A DNA stretch of 64,000 bases, taken from NCBI RefSeq assembly GCF_007990265.1, contig NZ_BJWH01000020.1, positions 1 to 64,000 of the forward strand, given 5' to 3'. The translations under genes and the position numbers were made by a program. This DNA comes from Cellulomonas terrae (GTDB lineage Bacteria; Actinomycetota; Actinomycetes; Actinomycetales; Cellulomonadaceae). Below the pieces are notes generated by a model. It searched no databases. It saw only the letters and a list, made by a program, of their open reading frames with translations, and was not told the DNA's origin. This document shows positions 63,335 to 64,000 of the stretch, piece by piece (position 1 is the first letter of the stretch; each line of letters starts with the position of its first letter).

Positions 63335-64000
63335 GCGTGCTGCTCCCGCCGGCTGGTGCGGGCTGCGGTCAGCACGTCGCGGTCGTTGTAGCGGTGGAAC
63401 ACGCCGGCGATCTCCTGTGTCGGCTCGTGCCCCTTGCCCGTGATGATCACGGTGTCCTGCTCCGAGGCGAGGTCCAGGGCGTCGCGGATGGCCTGCGCAC
63501 GGCTCGTCGCCTCGTGCACGTCGACCAGGTCCGGCCGTACCGACCGGACCCCGTCGAGGATGGCGGATCTGATGGCCGCCGGCTCCTCGGAACGAGGGTT
63601 CTCGTCGGTGACGACGATCACGTCGGCGAGCCGGGCGGCGATCTCGCCCATGATCGGGCGCTTGCCCTGGTCGCGGTCGCCGTCGGACCCGAAGACGAGG
63701 ACGAGCCGGCCCGGGGTGATCGGGCGGACCGCGTCGAGGGCGAGGACGAGCGCGTCGGGGGTGTGCGCGTAGTCGACGATCGCGAGCGGGAAGCCGTCGC
63801 CGCGCTCGATGACCCGCTCCATGCGCCCCGGGATCTCGTGCGCGACCGCGACGGCGTCGATCGCCACGTCGAGGTCGACGCCGGCCGCGTGCGCGAGCAC
63901 GATCGCCAGCGCGGCGTTCGAGACGTTCACCATGCCCGGCAGCGGGCTGTGGGCGGTGTGCAGCGCGCCGTCGGGACCGCGCAGCGTGAACGTCGACCCG
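63331..64000 (-). CDS. murE: UDP-MurNAc-tripeptide synthetase, C-terminal part (cut by the right edge)
   Basis: MurE adds the third stem residue. Only the last 222 residues or so are inside the window; the start lies beyond position 64000. The visible part has MVNVSNAALAIVLAHAAG, VIDYAHTPDALVLALDAV-like, VFGSDGDRDQGKRPIMGEIAARLADVIVVTDENPRSEEP and VIITGKGHEPTQEI. The substrate loop reads D-E-N-P-R, where meso-diaminopimelate enzymes usually have D-D-N-P-R. Cellulomonads use ornithine at this position, so the enzyme may add L-Orn. The overlap with murF is 4 bases. Confidence 0.95.
   Translation of the reverse strand, partial: GSTFTLRGPDGALHTAHSPLPGMVNVSNAALAIVLAHAAGVDLDVAIDAVAVAHEIPGRMERVIERGDGFPLAIVDYAHTPDALVLALDAVRPITPGRLVLVFGSDGDRDQGKRPIMGEIAARLADVIVVTDENPRSEEPAAIRSAILDGVRSVRPDLVDVHEATSRAQAIRDALDLASEQDTVIITGKGHEPTQEIAGVFHRYNDRDVLTAARTSRREQHA

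Overview
The window is high-GC actinobacterial chromosome, most likely a member of the Micrococcales close to Cellulomonas. This rests on the strong G/C third-position bias, the arg operon order argC-J-B-D-F-R-G-H, a dcw cluster without ftsA, SepF/DivIVA(Wag31)-type division proteins, a GerW-like protein, and a fused OleBC. The genus is an inference; Actinobacteria is secure. It is essentially all core chromosome: no insertion sequence, prophage, CRISPR array or tRNA was found. Most genes are on the minus strand in long, translationally coupled operons, with many 4-base ATGA/GTGA stop-start overlaps.

Layout. 1-424: region downstream of tyrS with a promoter-like sequence and a GNRA hairpin pointing out of the left edge. 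425-3244 (minus): tyrS, an alkyladenine-type DNA glycosylase and a P-loop uridine-kinase-like protein coupled to argH. 3241-12000 (minus): complete arginine operon argCJBDFRGH with its repressor gene inside and an ARG-box-like palindrome on the argC promoter. A 62-base tandem duplication at the argD-argF junction creates a 21-codon linker ORF. 12050-15138 (plus): quinone oxidoreductase, DsbA/FrnE-like protein and an orphan TrpB2. 15189-20126 (minus): a 1645-residue secreted nuclease/5'-nucleotidase with a candidate PHO box. 20322-26269 (minus): pheST, a 2'-5' RNA ligase-like protein, an SpoU methyltransferase and a SUKH-like protein. 26415-28275 (minus): infC-rpmI-rplT with an AUC-started, long-tailed IF3 and a structured leader.

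28619-32173 holds a DUF1844 gene (plus), an MFS transporter (minus), then a plus-strand trio: a membrane coiled-coil protein, a lipoprotein trypsin-like protease and a GerW-like protein. 32170-42559 (minus) is the most distinctive segment: a histidine operon (hisD ... hisC-hisB-unknown-hisH-like-hisA) in which a long-chain olefin pathway, oleA-oleBC-oleD, lies between hisD and hisC, and whose HisH-like protein has lost its catalytic cysteine. 42659-44321 holds an S4-domain protein, an ArsR/SRPBCC pair and a divergent BCP-type peroxiredoxin.

44302-64000 (minus) is one continuous run: murE (cut by the right edge), murF, mraY, murD, ftsW, murG, murC, ftsQ, ftsZ, pgeF, sepF, yggT-like, divIVA, a DksA/TraR zinc-finger protein, lspA, an RluA-family pseudouridine synthase, a GNAT acetyltransferase and dnaE. 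This joins peptidoglycan precursor synthesis, the division ring and polar growth to lipoprotein processing and replication.

Starts were chosen from overlaps, Shine-Dalgarno sequences, family N-termini and, for a few genes, -10 elements placed 6-8 bases before the start codon (leaderless transcripts). All functions are read from sequence motifs, without database searches.
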